A program made the translations under genes and the position numbers. This document shows, in pieces, positions 41,999-50,113 of a stretch of DNA of 64,000 bases (the first letter of the stretch is position 1; each line of letters starts with the position of its first letter). The notes under the pieces were generated by a model, which saw only the letters and a program-made list of their open reading frames with translations, ran no database searches and was not told the origin of the DNA. The DNA is taken from assembly GCF_000372845.1 (NCBI RefSeq), contig NZ_KB889963.1, positions 3,058,304-3,122,303 on the forward strand, in the 5' to 3' direction. Origin of the DNA: Methylocystis rosea SV97. Lineage in GTDB: Bacteria > Pseudomonadota > Alphaproteobacteria > Rhizobiales > Beijerinckiaceae.

Positions 41999-44530
41999 AT
42001 GTTTAAGACGATCGTCCTCTTTTCGGACGGAACGGGTAACAGCTCGGCGTCGCCATTTAAGACGAATGTCTTTCGCCTCTATGCCGCGCTCGACATGACG
42101 CCCGACAAAGGTCAAATTGCCTATTACGACGACGGTGTGGGCTCGTCACAGCATCGCTGGCTCGCCGCCCTCGCCGGCGCTTTCGGCTTCGGGCTGAAGC
42201 GCAATGTGCTAGATCTCTACAAATTTCTTACGCGTCATTACCGTGACGCGATGCAGACGCTGGATCTGCCGCCCAGCGAAACGTCTGGCGGAAAACTCTA
42301 TCCCCCTAAGATAGCCTGTTTTGGCTTCAGCCGCGGCGCCTTCACCATCCGCGTGCTCATCGGCCTCGTGGCTTCTGAAGGCCTCCCGGTCAACGCGGAT
42401 TCGGAAGCGGAACTCAATAGGCTGGCCGAGCGCGCCTATCAGCAGTTCCGAGCACAACATTTTCACACCATTCTCAGAATCGAAAATATCTGGCGCTGGT
42501 TTCGCGATAAAGTCGTGATCTCCTTTCTCGACCGCAATGAGGACCGCTACGATCGTGGCAAGAACCGTCAGGTCGACGCGATCGACTTCCTAGGCTTATG
42601 GGATACGGTCGGCGCCTATGGCATGCCGGTCGAAGAGCTGAGGGTCTTCATCGACAAATTCATCTTTCCTCTGACCTTCAGCAGTTATGATCTGCTGCCG
42701 ATTGTCCGTTTCACGCGTCATGCCCTTTCAATCGACGATGAGCGAGACGCATTCACTCCGATCCCTTTCGACGATGCGGACGTGCGTCACGAAGCCGCGC
42801 GTCAGCGCAGTGAGCTCATCGACAAGCTCGTCGAAAGCGGAGTGAGCCGAGAGCAAGCGGAAGACAAGGCTCATCAGGACGTCTGCGAACGCAGCCAGCA
42901 AATCTGGTTCGCCGGCGTTCACGCAAACGTCGGAGGCGGATACCCCGACGATAGCCAAGCCATTCTCCCTCTGCGCTGGATCATGATCGAAGCGGAAAAG
43001 CAGGGCGTGGTTTTTCTCGACGCCTTCAGGAAAGACGTGGTCGCTAAAGCGACCGCCTTTGGACAGAGTTACGATTCGCGCAGCGGGCTAAATGCGCTCT
43101 ACAGGTATAAGCCGCGGGATATACCAGAGATTTTAAAGCAAGCCCGTCAGCTTACGCTAAGAAAACGCCAGAAGGGCTCCGCGGCAATAGCTGCCGTTCC
43201 CCCGCCGCGGCCTTTGATCCATGAGAGTGTGATCTACAGAATGGCGCTGCGGTTTGAAGGCTATGCGCCAATCGCGCTCCCGCAGCAGTTCGATGTCGTC
43301 GACAATACGGGACGCCCTAAGGCGTTTATTGATTTCACGGCGGACGCGGGGTCGCGCCAAGGCAGATTCGCGAATGGCGAACACGCCGGAACACATGCGA
43401 GAATGGCTGGGCTGGCGGAACTTGTGGACAGATTGAAGCCGCCTACACAGGAGGCGCTCGACCTCGTCAAATGCGCGGTCTTCTGGCGACGCGTTTCCTA
43501 TCAGGTCACGATCTTGTCGCTCATCCTACTCTTATTGATGCCCTTGCTTGATCGACGAGAGCCCGACCTGAACAATCCCTTTACAAGGTTTTTCGACTGG
43601 ATCGTTGGCTTTGTGGCCGGCTACCTTCCCGGTTTCCTGTCGCCATGGCTCGACGCTTTTCGACAATACCCGCTGGGCGCGGGCCTGTTGCTTCTGCTGT
43701 TTAGCCTTTCGTTCTGGTGGGGCGGGCGTTTGAGACGCACGATCGCCGATCGTTCCCGCTTTGCGTGGCATATGACAACGCGTGCGTCGCAGGGCGTGCT
43801 GGCCCGTCGGTTTTGGGATCCAATCGCCACTGTCCTTTTGAATTCGAGGCTCGCCAACAGCGCTTGGCGTTTCGCCTCCAATGTCGCGGCGCCCAGCGCT
43901 TTATTCGCAGTCGTCGCTCTCGCCGCTCTCTTTCTCCTCGATCGCCTCTATTTCCATTACCGCGCCTCTCAAGGCGAGGTGTGTCAAGGCTCCCCGACGA
44001 CCGAAGGCCTGTCAAGAGAAGCGACTTTGGACTTTTTTGTTGATCGACCCTGCACCGCCACGGGCCGCATGCTGGAAAAGGGCCGCTATTACGCCGCGAC
44101 TTTCACGATCGAGCAAGACTGGAAAGATGCGACGCTTCCCGCCAATCTGGGCGGCCTCAAGCGCGACGACCTCTCACTCGACCAGAAAATTGGTTTTTTT
44201 CTGATGGGGCTCGGGATCAAACGCGTGATGAGCGAGCCATGGATGAAGCCGATTCTGCAAGTAGGTCCAAGCGGCTTCGATCTTATTCCCGGAGAACCGT
44301 ATTTTCCCTTCGTCAACGGCTCGCCGAGGAATAACATGACCGTGCGCTTCAAGTCGCCAGCGGACGGCGAACTCTTCCTCTATGTCAACGACGCCTACAC
44401 GGGCTTCATTCCGGTTGCGGCGATGTTCGGGCAGAAGAACTCCGACGGCAATCTACGCCACACCTATGGCAATAATGTCGGCAAAGCGCAGATCAAGATT
44501 GAACCCCTGCCTGCGGAATTCGGGGATTAG
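41999..44530 (+). CDS. Large membrane-anchored DUF2235 alpha/beta hydrolase
   Basis: 843 residues from ATG 41999 with GGAGTGGA just upstream; the open frame before it is not coding. The N-terminal half is a DUF2235 hydrolase: VLFSDGTGNSSASPFKTNVF, YYDDGVGSS, and CFGFSRGAFTIRVLIG holding the nucleophile Ser (G-x-S-x-G) at about residue 110, then WDTVGAYGMP and FAGVHANVGGGYPDD (Asp/His region). Hydrophobic helices lie near residues 500-520, 530-546, 556-577 and 628-652. The final 180 residues end with GELFLYVNDAYTGFIP and YGNNVGKAQIKI, resembling PA-IL/LecA-like carbohydrate-binding folds. DUF2235 is known from type VI secretion phospholipases. No such system is nearby, and base use is slightly less GC-rich. 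Confidence 0.85.
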   Translation: MFKTIVLFSDGTGNSSASPFKTNVFRLYAALDMTPDKGQIAYYDDGVGSSQHRWLAALAGAFGFGLKRNVLDLYKFLTRHYRDAMQTLDLPPSETSGGKLYPPKIACFGFSRGAFTIRVLIGLVASEGLPVNADSEAELNRLAERAYQQFRAQHFHTILRIENIWRWFRDKVVISFLDRNEDRYDRGKNRQVDAIDFLGLWDTVGAYGMPVEELRVFIDKFIFPLTFSSYDLLPIVRFTRHALSIDDERDAFTPIPFDDADVRHEAARQRSELIDKLVESGVSREQAEDKAHQDVCERSQQIWFAGVHANVGGGYPDDSQAILPLRWIMIEAEKQGVVFLDAFRKDVVAKATAFGQSYDSRSGLNALYRYKPRDIPEILKQARQLTLRKRQKGSAAIAAVPPPRPLIHESVIYRMALRFEGYAPIALPQQFDVVDNTGRPKAFIDFTADAGSRQGRFANGEHAGTHARMAGLAELVDRLKPPTQEALDLVKCAVFWRRVSYQVTILSLILLLLMPLLDRREPDLNNPFTRFFDWIVGFVAGYLPGFLSPWLDAFRQYPLGAGLLLLLFSLSFWWGGRLRRTIADRSRFAWHMTTRASQGVLARRFWDPIATVLLNSRLANSAWRFASNVAAPSALFAVVALAALFLLDRLYFHYRASQGEVCQGSPTTEGLSREATLDFFVDRPCTATGRMLEKGRYYAATFTIEQDWKDATLPANLGGLKRDDLSLDQKIGFFLMGLGIKRVMSEPWMKPILQVGPSGFDLIPGEPYFPFVNGSPRNNMTVRFKSPADGELFLYVNDAYTGFIPVAAMFGQKNSDGNLRHTYGNNVGKAQIKIEPLPAEFGD

Positions 44531-44625
44531 TGGCCCTGCCGCCTTGACGAGCGCCGCCGGTTTGTCGCAAGGCTCGCCCAGCCGGCGCGCGCCCCGCCCG
44601 CCCGGAGCAGCCTCGGGAATTGCAC

Positions 44626-44868
44626 ATGACCAGCAACGCCGTCGACGGCGGACATTTGCGCGCCTTCATCGAGCGGATCGAGAAGCTCGAGGAGGAAAAG
44701 CGTGCGATCAGCGACGACATCAAGGACGTCTACGCGGAAGCGAAAGGGACCGGGTTCGACCCCAAGGTGATGCGCAAGATCGTATCGCTGCGCCGTCTGG
44801 ATAAACACAAGCGGGAGGAAGAGGAAGAAATCCTCGACCTCTATCTTTCCGCGCTCGGGATGGAATAG
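44626..44868 (+). CDS. gapR: DUF2312 nucleoid protein GapR
   Basis: 80 residues; ATG 44626 chosen (TTG at 44620 is the only earlier option). It is a near-complete coiled coil: [60 protein letters not shown] and [10 protein letters not shown]. These match GapR of Caulobacter, which binds AT-rich and overtwisted DNA ahead of replication and transcription machinery. The family is almost restricted to alphaproteobacteria. It is transcribed in the same direction as its neighbours, without overlap. Confidence 0.93.
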   Translation: MTSNAVDGGHLRAFIERIEKLEEEKRAISDDIKDVYAEAKGTGFDPKVMRKIVSLRRLDKHKREEEEEILDLYLSALGME

Positions 44869-44949
44869 GCTCAGTCACTCGCAAAAAGGACTGGCCGCTG
44901 GGGCTCGCCTCATGCGCGGCATCAGCGGACGCAAGTTCGAGACCCCCAC

Positions 44950-46455
44950 ATGGATTTTGGCGCGCAGGATGAAGTCGTGCGCTTTCTCGCCTCGCTCGAG
45001 GGCGGCGCGGAGAGAATCGTCACGACTCACATTTCGGTCGTCGCGCTCTGCGGAACGCACGCCTATAAGCTGAAGAAAGCGGTGCGCTTCCCCTATCTCG
45101 ACTTCTCGACGCCGAGCCGCCGATGGGAGATGTGCGCGCGTGAAGCGGCGCTCAATACAAGCTTCGCGCCCGAACTTTATCTCGGCGCACATCGCGTGAC
45201 CCGCGAGGCGGATGGGCGGCTGGCGCTCGACGGCGCGGGCGAGATGATCGACGCCGTGGTCGTCATGCGGCGCTTCGCCGACCAAGACCTCTTCGAACAG
45301 ATTGCGAAAGACCGCCGCCTGACGCAAGCGATGGTGGAGGCACTTGCGCGTCTAGTCGCCAAGACCCACGACGAAACCAGGCCGAACGATGAAAAGGGCG
45401 GCGCGGCGGCGATGCGCCGGACTCTGGACGATACGGCTTTGAGCTTGCGCAACGCGGCGCCAGCAAGCGCAGAGCAAATCGATGTGCTTGTCGCGCGCCT
45501 CAACGGAGCGCTCGACGCGCAAAGCGCGCTTCTCGACGCTCGAAAGGCGCGGGGCAAGGTGCGCCGCTGCCATGGCGATCTGACGCTCCGCAATATCTGT
45601 CTGTTCGAAGGCGCGCCGACGCTCTTCGACTGCCTAGAGTTCGACGACGAGATCGCAACGATCGACGTGCTGTACGACGTCAGCTTCCTGCTGATGGATC
45701 TCTGGCGCGTCGGCGCATTTGGCTGCGCCAATCTGGCGTTGAACCGCTATCTCGACGCGCGCGACGAAACCGACGGACTGCCGCTGCTTCCCTTCTTCAT
45801 GTCGCTGCGCGCCGCCATCCGCGCGCATGTCGAGGCGTCGCAACACAACGCCGAACGCGCGCGCCTCTACTTCGATCTCGCGATGACGCTGCTCGCGCCG
45901 GCCAAAGCCGCCGTCATTGCAATCGGAGGTCTCAGCGGGTCAGGAAAATCGAGCGTCGCCGCGGCGCTTGCGCCCGTCATCGGATGTCCGCCCGGCGCGC
46001 GCGTCATCAACAGCGATCGCATTCGCAAACGGCTCTTCGGCGTCGCGCCGACCGCGCGTCTTCCGCAGGAGGCCTACGCGAGCGCCGTGTCGGCGCAGGT
46101 CTATGGCGAGATGTTAGATGTCGCGGCGCGAATGGCCGCGCGCGGCTGGCCCGTCATCGTCGACGCCGTCTTCGATCGCTCGCAAGATCGCGAAGCGATA
46201 AGAGCCGCGGCCGAGATTGCGCGCGCGCCGTTTCTTGGCGTCTGGCTCGACCTCGATCTCGACCAACGCGCGGCGCGCGTCGATGCGCGCGTCAACGACG
46301 TGTCGGACGCCACCCGCGACGTGCTCGAAGCGCAGATGGAGAAGCCGACCGGCGAAATCGAATGGTTCAAGATCGACGCGTCGAAAAATGCGGCGACCCT
46401 CGCCGCTGAGATCGAGAATGCTTTGAAGTCGTCGTCGCAAGCCGCCAAACTGTGA
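44950..46455 (+). CDS. Fused phosphotransferase-like and P-loop kinase protein
   Basis: 501 residues. Residues 1-320 resemble an aminoglycoside-phosphotransferase-like kinase: VALCGTHAYKLKKAVRFPYL, ARLVAKTHDETRPND, RRCHGDLTLRNICLFEGAP (catalytic loop with HGD) and LFDCLEFDDEIATIDVLYDV. Residues 325-500 form a separate P-loop domain: VIAIGGLSGSGKSSVAAALA and RVINSDRIRKRLFGVA, then VIVDAVFDRSQDREAIRAAA. This domain pair is widespread in proteobacteria as a gluconate-kinase-like/APH fusion of unsettled substrate. No membrane segment. A family B repeat starts directly after the stop. Confidence 0.87.
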   Translation: MDFGAQDEVVRFLASLEGGAERIVTTHISVVALCGTHAYKLKKAVRFPYLDFSTPSRRWEMCAREAALNTSFAPELYLGAHRVTREADGRLALDGAGEMIDAVVVMRRFADQDLFEQIAKDRRLTQAMVEALARLVAKTHDETRPNDEKGGAAAMRRTLDDTALSLRNAAPASAEQIDVLVARLNGALDAQSALLDARKARGKVRRCHGDLTLRNICLFEGAPTLFDCLEFDDEIATIDVLYDVSFLLMDLWRVGAFGCANLALNRYLDARDETDGLPLLPFFMSLRAAIRAHVEASQHNAERARLYFDLAMTLLAPAKAAVIAIGGLSGSGKSSVAAALAPVIGCPPGARVINSDRIRKRLFGVAPTARLPQEAYASAVSAQVYGEMLDVAARMAARGWPVIVDAVFDRSQDREAIRAAAEIARAPFLGVWLDLDLDQRAARVDARVNDVSDATRDVLEAQMEKPTGEIEWFKIDASKNAATLAAEIENALKSSSQAAKL

Positions 46456-46565
46456 TGTCATTCCCGACGCGCGCCAAGCGCGCGATCGGGAATCCAGAAC
46501 GAAACCCATCACTCATGCCATTGCTCTGGATTCCCGGTCAGGCCTTCGGCCTGCCGGGAATGACA
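46456..46565. repeat. Palindromic intergenic repeat (family B), copy 3
   Basis: It runs TGTCATTCCCGACGCGCGCC to GCCGGGAATGACA in the same orientation as the copy at 8559. Hairpins: GCGCGCCAAGCGCGC and CAGGCCTTCGGCCTG. It begins with the base after the kinase stop codon, so it lies in the 3' untranslated region. Confidence 0.85.
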
Positions 46566-46609
46566 ATCGGCAAACGCCTATCATTGTGGAGCGCGCAAGC
46601 GATCACGGC

Positions 46610-47602
46610 TTACGGAATGAGCACCGCCGCTCCTTGCAGTCGACCTTCGCGCAGATCGGCGAGCGCTTCATTCGCCCGCGCCAGAGGATAGCGCGTCGCA
46701 TGCATGTTCAGCGGAATCGTCGGCGCCAGCGCAAGGAACTCGCGCGCGTCTTCGCGCGTGAGATTGGCGACCGAAAGCAGTCGACGCTCCTCCCAGAGCA
46801 GTGCGTAGGGAAAGCTCGGAATGTCGCTCATGTGAATGCCGCCGCAAACGACCGCGCCGCCTTTTTTCGTGGCGGCGAGCGCGCGCGGGACGAGCGCGCC
46901 GACCGGCGCAAAGATCAGCGCGGCGTCGAGCGGCTCCGGCGAGGGCGCGTTGGAATCCTGCGCCGTCGCGGCGCCAAGCGACAGTGCGAAATCGGCCGCC
47001 GCCTGATCGCCGGGCCGAACGAATGCATGCACGCGCTTGCCTTGGGCGATCGCGACCTGGGCGATGATATGGGCGGCGGCGCCGAAGCCGTAGATGCCGA
47101 TCGCTTCCGCCGGACCCGCCATCTTCAACGTGCGCCAGCCGATGAGGCCCGCGCAGAGCAGCGGCGCGAGCGTCGCCGGATCGCCAGTCTCCGGCAGCGG
47201 GAAGCAGTAAGATGCATCGGCTACGGCGTGAGACGCATAGCCGCCATCGCGCGTGTAGCCGGTGAAGAGCGGATCGTCGCACAGATTTTCGCGGGCGCTC
47301 AGACAGTAGGGGCAATGCCCGCAGGTGTGGCCAAGCCAGGGAACGCCGACCCGCTGTCCAAGCGAGAAACCGGTCACGCCAGGACCGATCGCGTCAACGC
47401 GCCCGACAATTTCGTGGCCCGGAACGATCGGAAGCTTCGGCTGGGTCAGTTCGCCGTCGACGACATGGAGATCAGTGCGGCAAACGCCGCAGGCCTCGAC
47501 CTTGAGCCGCACGTCTCCGGCTCCCGGGCGCGGGAGGGATCGCTCCTCCATGATCAGCGGCGTGTTCGGCCGCCCCAGGATCATCGCCCTCATATTTGTC
47601 AT
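46610..47602 (-). CDS. Zinc-dependent alcohol dehydrogenase (AdhP/AdhA type)
   Basis: 330 residues; ATG 47602 overlaps the GNAT stop by 4 bases. VEACGVCRTDLHVVDGELTQ and VPGHEIVGRVDAIGPGVTGF carry the catalytic zinc ligands. HTCGHCPYCLSARENLCDD carries the four structural zinc Cys. GIYGFGAAAHIIAQVAIAQG is the Rossmann motif for NAD(P). It oxidises alcohols or reduces aldehydes; exact substrate unknown. Coupled to the upstream acetyltransferase gene. Confidence 0.93.
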   Translation of the reverse strand: MTNMRAMILGRPNTPLIMEERSLPRPGAGDVRLKVEACGVCRTDLHVVDGELTQPKLPIVPGHEIVGRVDAIGPGVTGFSLGQRVGVPWLGHTCGHCPYCLSARENLCDDPLFTGYTRDGGYASHAVADASYCFPLPETGDPATLAPLLCAGLIGWRTLKMAGPAEAIGIYGFGAAAHIIAQVAIAQGKRVHAFVRPGDQAAADFALSLGAATAQDSNAPSPEPLDAALIFAPVGALVPRALAATKKGGAVVCGGIHMSDIPSFPYALLWEERRLLSVANLTREDAREFLALAPTIPLNMHATRYPLARANEALADLREGRLQGAAVLIP

Positions 47603-48030
47603 TCCAGCGATTTCCTGAAAAACAGCCGCTGATGTCCAGGCGGAAAACCGACGATCTCGCCCGCGCGCGCAAATCCGATATCTTCATAGAACGCGGCGGC
47701 CTGCGGATCGAATGTGTCGACATAGATGCCGACGCAGCCGCGGTCTTTGGCCAGCCGCTCGGCCTCCGCCATCAGCCGGCGCCCCCAGCCGCGCCCACGT
47801 TGCGGCGCATCAACCCAAAGATGACGAACGTAAAGCCAGCGCCAGTGGCAGACGCCGTTCAGCCCGGCGATGAGGGTCTCCTGCGCGTCACGCGCCGTGA
47901 TGCAGAGGGGCGTTTCGTCGCGCGGGCCGAACTGGCGCGCAATCTCCTCGCCGAGCATTGCCGCAAGCTCGCCCGACTCCGCCGACTCGACCGAAAGGGC
48001 GATCTTCTCAATGTCTTCCTTTTTGATCAT
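47599..48030 (-). CDS. GNAT-family N-acetyltransferase
   Basis: 143 residues. WLYVRHLWVDAPQRGRGWGR is the strand 4 and acetyl-CoA loop (R-GxGxG form), and DTFDPQAAAFYEDIGFARAG is the FYxxxGF signature. The ending VGFPPGHQRLFFRKSL is typical of one GNAT subgroup annotated in Rhizobiales. The substrate is unknown. It precedes and overlaps the alcohol dehydrogenase gene, and diverges from the polysaccharide deacetylase. Confidence 0.9.
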   Translation of the reverse strand: MIKKEDIEKIALSVESAESGELAAMLGEEIARQFGPRDETPLCITARDAQETLIAGLNGVCHWRWLYVRHLWVDAPQRGRGWGRRLMAEAERLAKDRGCVGIYVDTFDPQAAAFYEDIGFARAGEIVGFPPGHQRLFFRKSLE

Positions 48031-48039
48031 GATCGCGCC

Positions 48040-49008
48040 GTGAGACGGGTATTCGGTTTGCTATTGTGGGCGTGCGTCGCCGGCGCCGCAACGGCGCGCG
48101 GCGAAGACAGCGCCTGCGCTCCGGTCGAGATCACGCCCGGAGGTCCGCCGACTCGCGAGCGAGTGCGCGCCTATGCGCCGATTTTCGACCTCTGCGCCAA
48201 AGAGGGGGCGTCGCGGCTGGCCATCCGACAGATGAACGTCGACGGGACGCCCTTGATCCTGACGGTCGACCCGCAATCGCTGCAGACGTCGCTGGAGCGG
48301 GCGGCATGCTGGCGCTGCGAGGAGACGACCGATGCGGCGCAAGCCGGGACTCGCTATCTCAAGGCGCTGCATCCGCCAGATGATCCAACGCGTCCGCCGG
48401 CCCTCGTCAACGCCGGCCTCATTCACGGCGCCGGCGACGGCGCCTTTGTAACCGGCGACCTCTGCCCGAGCCGCAAGCCGCTGGACCGCGCCTTTTTCGA
48501 AGAACTCGCCGCGCAGGGGCCGCGCACGCCCGTGATGCTCGCCGTCTCCGGCGGCTGGATCGCCCGCCACGGCGCCGACTTCGCCTGGCTGCGCGAGAAG
48601 ACGCGCAGCGGCGCGCTCGACATCGCCTGGGCCAACCACTCCTACAGCCATCCCTATGTTCGCCGCCTTCCTGACGGTCGGAATTACTTCCTGCGGCCGG
48701 GCGTGGACGTCGATAGCGAGATTTTCGAGACCGAAAAGCTCATCATCGCCCAAGGCGAAACGCCGTCGGTTTTTTTCCGCTTTCCGGGTCTTGTCGCCGA
48801 CGCCGCGCTGCTGGAGAACGTCCGCAGCCGGCATCTCGTCGCGCTCGGCGCCGATTCCTGGCTGGCGCTCGGCCTAAGGCCCCGCCCCGGCTCGATCGTG
48901 CTCGTGCACCCGAACGGAAATGAGCCGGTGGGCTTAAGGCTGTTTTTGCGGCTGATGCAGACGGGCGTTATGCCGTTGCCCCTACGCCCCATCAATGAGG
49001 CTCCATGA
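48040..49008 (+). CDS. Exported polysaccharide deacetylase (NodB-like fold)
   Basis: 322 residues from GTG 48040 (RRVFGLLLWACVAGAATARG), which gives a proper signal peptide. The longer open frame upstream is antisense to the GNAT gene. The mature part starts with a Cys-rich region (EDSACAPVEI, AACWRCEETTD). The NodB-like deacetylase core then shows GAFVTGDLCPSRKPLDRAFF (metal Asp region), IAWANHSYSHPYVRRL (the H-x-x-x-H metal motif) and SVFFRFPGLVADAALLENV. Such enzymes remove acetyl groups from peptidoglycan or surface glycans in the periplasm. The C-terminus is complete. Confidence 0.87.
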   Translation: MRRVFGLLLWACVAGAATARGEDSACAPVEITPGGPPTRERVRAYAPIFDLCAKEGASRLAIRQMNVDGTPLILTVDPQSLQTSLERAACWRCEETTDAAQAGTRYLKALHPPDDPTRPPALVNAGLIHGAGDGAFVTGDLCPSRKPLDRAFFEELAAQGPRTPVMLAVSGGWIARHGADFAWLREKTRSGALDIAWANHSYSHPYVRRLPDGRNYFLRPGVDVDSEIFETEKLIIAQGETPSVFFRFPGLVADAALLENVRSRHLVALGADSWLALGLRPRPGSIVLVHPNGNEPVGLRLFLRLMQTGVMPLPLRPINEAP

Positions 49009-49012
49009 GCCC

Positions 49013-49429
49013 CTATTTGACGAGGTTGATCGTGTAATTATTGTAGCTGCCGATATATTTCTCGCGGAAGCCGACCGTCCGGCATGTCGGCGAGCAACAG
49101 GTGTTGATGCACCACTCGTAGGCGCTCTGCGGCACGCATGTATTGAAAGGGCCGCTCCACACAGCGCCGTCGTTCGACTCGGCGTACCAATAATAGTAGG
49201 TGTTGACGCTCTGCAGATCTTTGCCAAAGACGGTTTTCGTCTGGCCCGGCTCCAATTTCCACCACCCCTTTTTCGTCCAGTCGCCGCCGTCCGAACAGCC
49301 CGGCGAATACCAAAGAAATGAAACCCACACCGTGGCTTTGGTGGTGTTGCGGAACTTGAACCAGGCCTGAGCGGCGCTGGGTGCACAGACGATGCTGAGC
49401 GTGGCCAATAAGATCAAAAATCTGCGCAT
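49013..49429 (-). CDS. Secreted DUF1036-like protein
   Basis: 138 residues. Signal peptide MRRFLILLATLSIVCAPSAA with QAW cut. The mature part resembles DUF1036: FKFRNTTKATVWVSFLWYSP, GDWTKKGWWKLEPGQTKTVF and YYYWYAESNDGAVWSGPFNT. It has about seven Cys, including CINTCCSPTC, so several disulfides are likely. The role of DUF1036 is unknown. It is convergent with the deacetylase gene, 4 bases apart, with no terminator between. Confidence 0.8.
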   Translation of the reverse strand: MRRFLILLATLSIVCAPSAAQAWFKFRNTTKATVWVSFLWYSPGCSDGGDWTKKGWWKLEPGQTKTVFGKDLQSVNTYYYWYAESNDGAVWSGPFNTCVPQSAYEWCINTCCSPTCRTVGFREKYIGSYNNYTINLVK

Positions 49430-49472
49430 GGTCCCCTCCCCTGCGAAAATGCGCGGGCGCGACTGAAAAGAG

Positions 49473-49766
49473 TTAAGGCTTGGGCGTGGGCTGGGCCGCA
49501 GGGTCGCGGCGAATGGACCGCGCCTTGGTGGGAACTTGCGGCTCTTTGGAAACGTCGCCGACGCCCGGCCGGGCGTCCTCCTCGCCGGAGACGGGCTTCT
49601 TGCTCTGCGGCGCGGCTTCTTCCTTGGGAGGCGCCTTGTCGCCGAAGTGCTCCGTCGGGCTCACACCGGCTTCAGGAGGGGTTCGGCGCTGAGCCTCCGC
49701 CGTCGCGCCGCCAAGAAAAATTGCGGCGCCAAGAGCGGCGAAAAACGTATAATGAGGACGTGCCAA
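49473..49766 (-). CDS. Small exported Pro/Lys/Glu-rich protein
   Basis: 97 residues. Signal peptide ARPHYTFFAALGAAIFLGG then TAEAQ. The mature 70 residues are low-complexity: GDKAPPKEEAAPQSKKPVSG, DVSKEPQVPTKARSIRRDP. The protein is probably disordered in the periplasm. GGAGGT lies 7 bases before the ATG on the minus strand. No family is recognised. Confidence 0.72.
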   Translation of the reverse strand: MARPHYTFFAALGAAIFLGGATAEAQRRTPPEAGVSPTEHFGDKAPPKEEAAPQSKKPVSGEEDARPGVGDVSKEPQVPTKARSIRRDPAAQPTPKP

Positions 49767-50113
49767 TGGGACCTCCTTAATTCTGTTCCGAATATGAACG
49801 CGCGACCATAAAAACGATTGATCAAGCGACGCTAGGCGCAGCGCTGACCGCCGTCAACGTCCGTTTGGCTTACCCTCAGGCGATGGGGGTCAGCCCTGAT
49901 CCACATGGCGTCGCGAGAAAATCCCTTACATTGACAAGGTTTCCGGCGGCTCTTATCTCTCCGGCGGAAAATGCCGCGTCGATCCTGGCGCCCCGCCGTT
50001 GGCGCGATGGCGCAGGCGGATGTTATTCATGCATTATGTGACGTTCCGCCGGCCGCCATTCCCCGGCGCGCCGAGAAGGCGGCAGACGCTGCGCGGGAGA
50101 AAGGTTCGCAAGA
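49767..50113. other. Divergent upstream region of secA
   Basis: About 350 bases without a coding frame that I trust. It holds the sigma-70-like promoter at 49931-49959. No repeat or RNA is seen. Confidence 0.5.
49931..49959 (+). promoter_or_regulatory. Sigma-70-like promoter for secA
   Basis: TTGACA (49931-49936), 17-base spacer, TATCTC (49954-49959). Perfect -35 and fair -10, leaving a leader of about 145 bases before secA. Confidence 0.6.
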
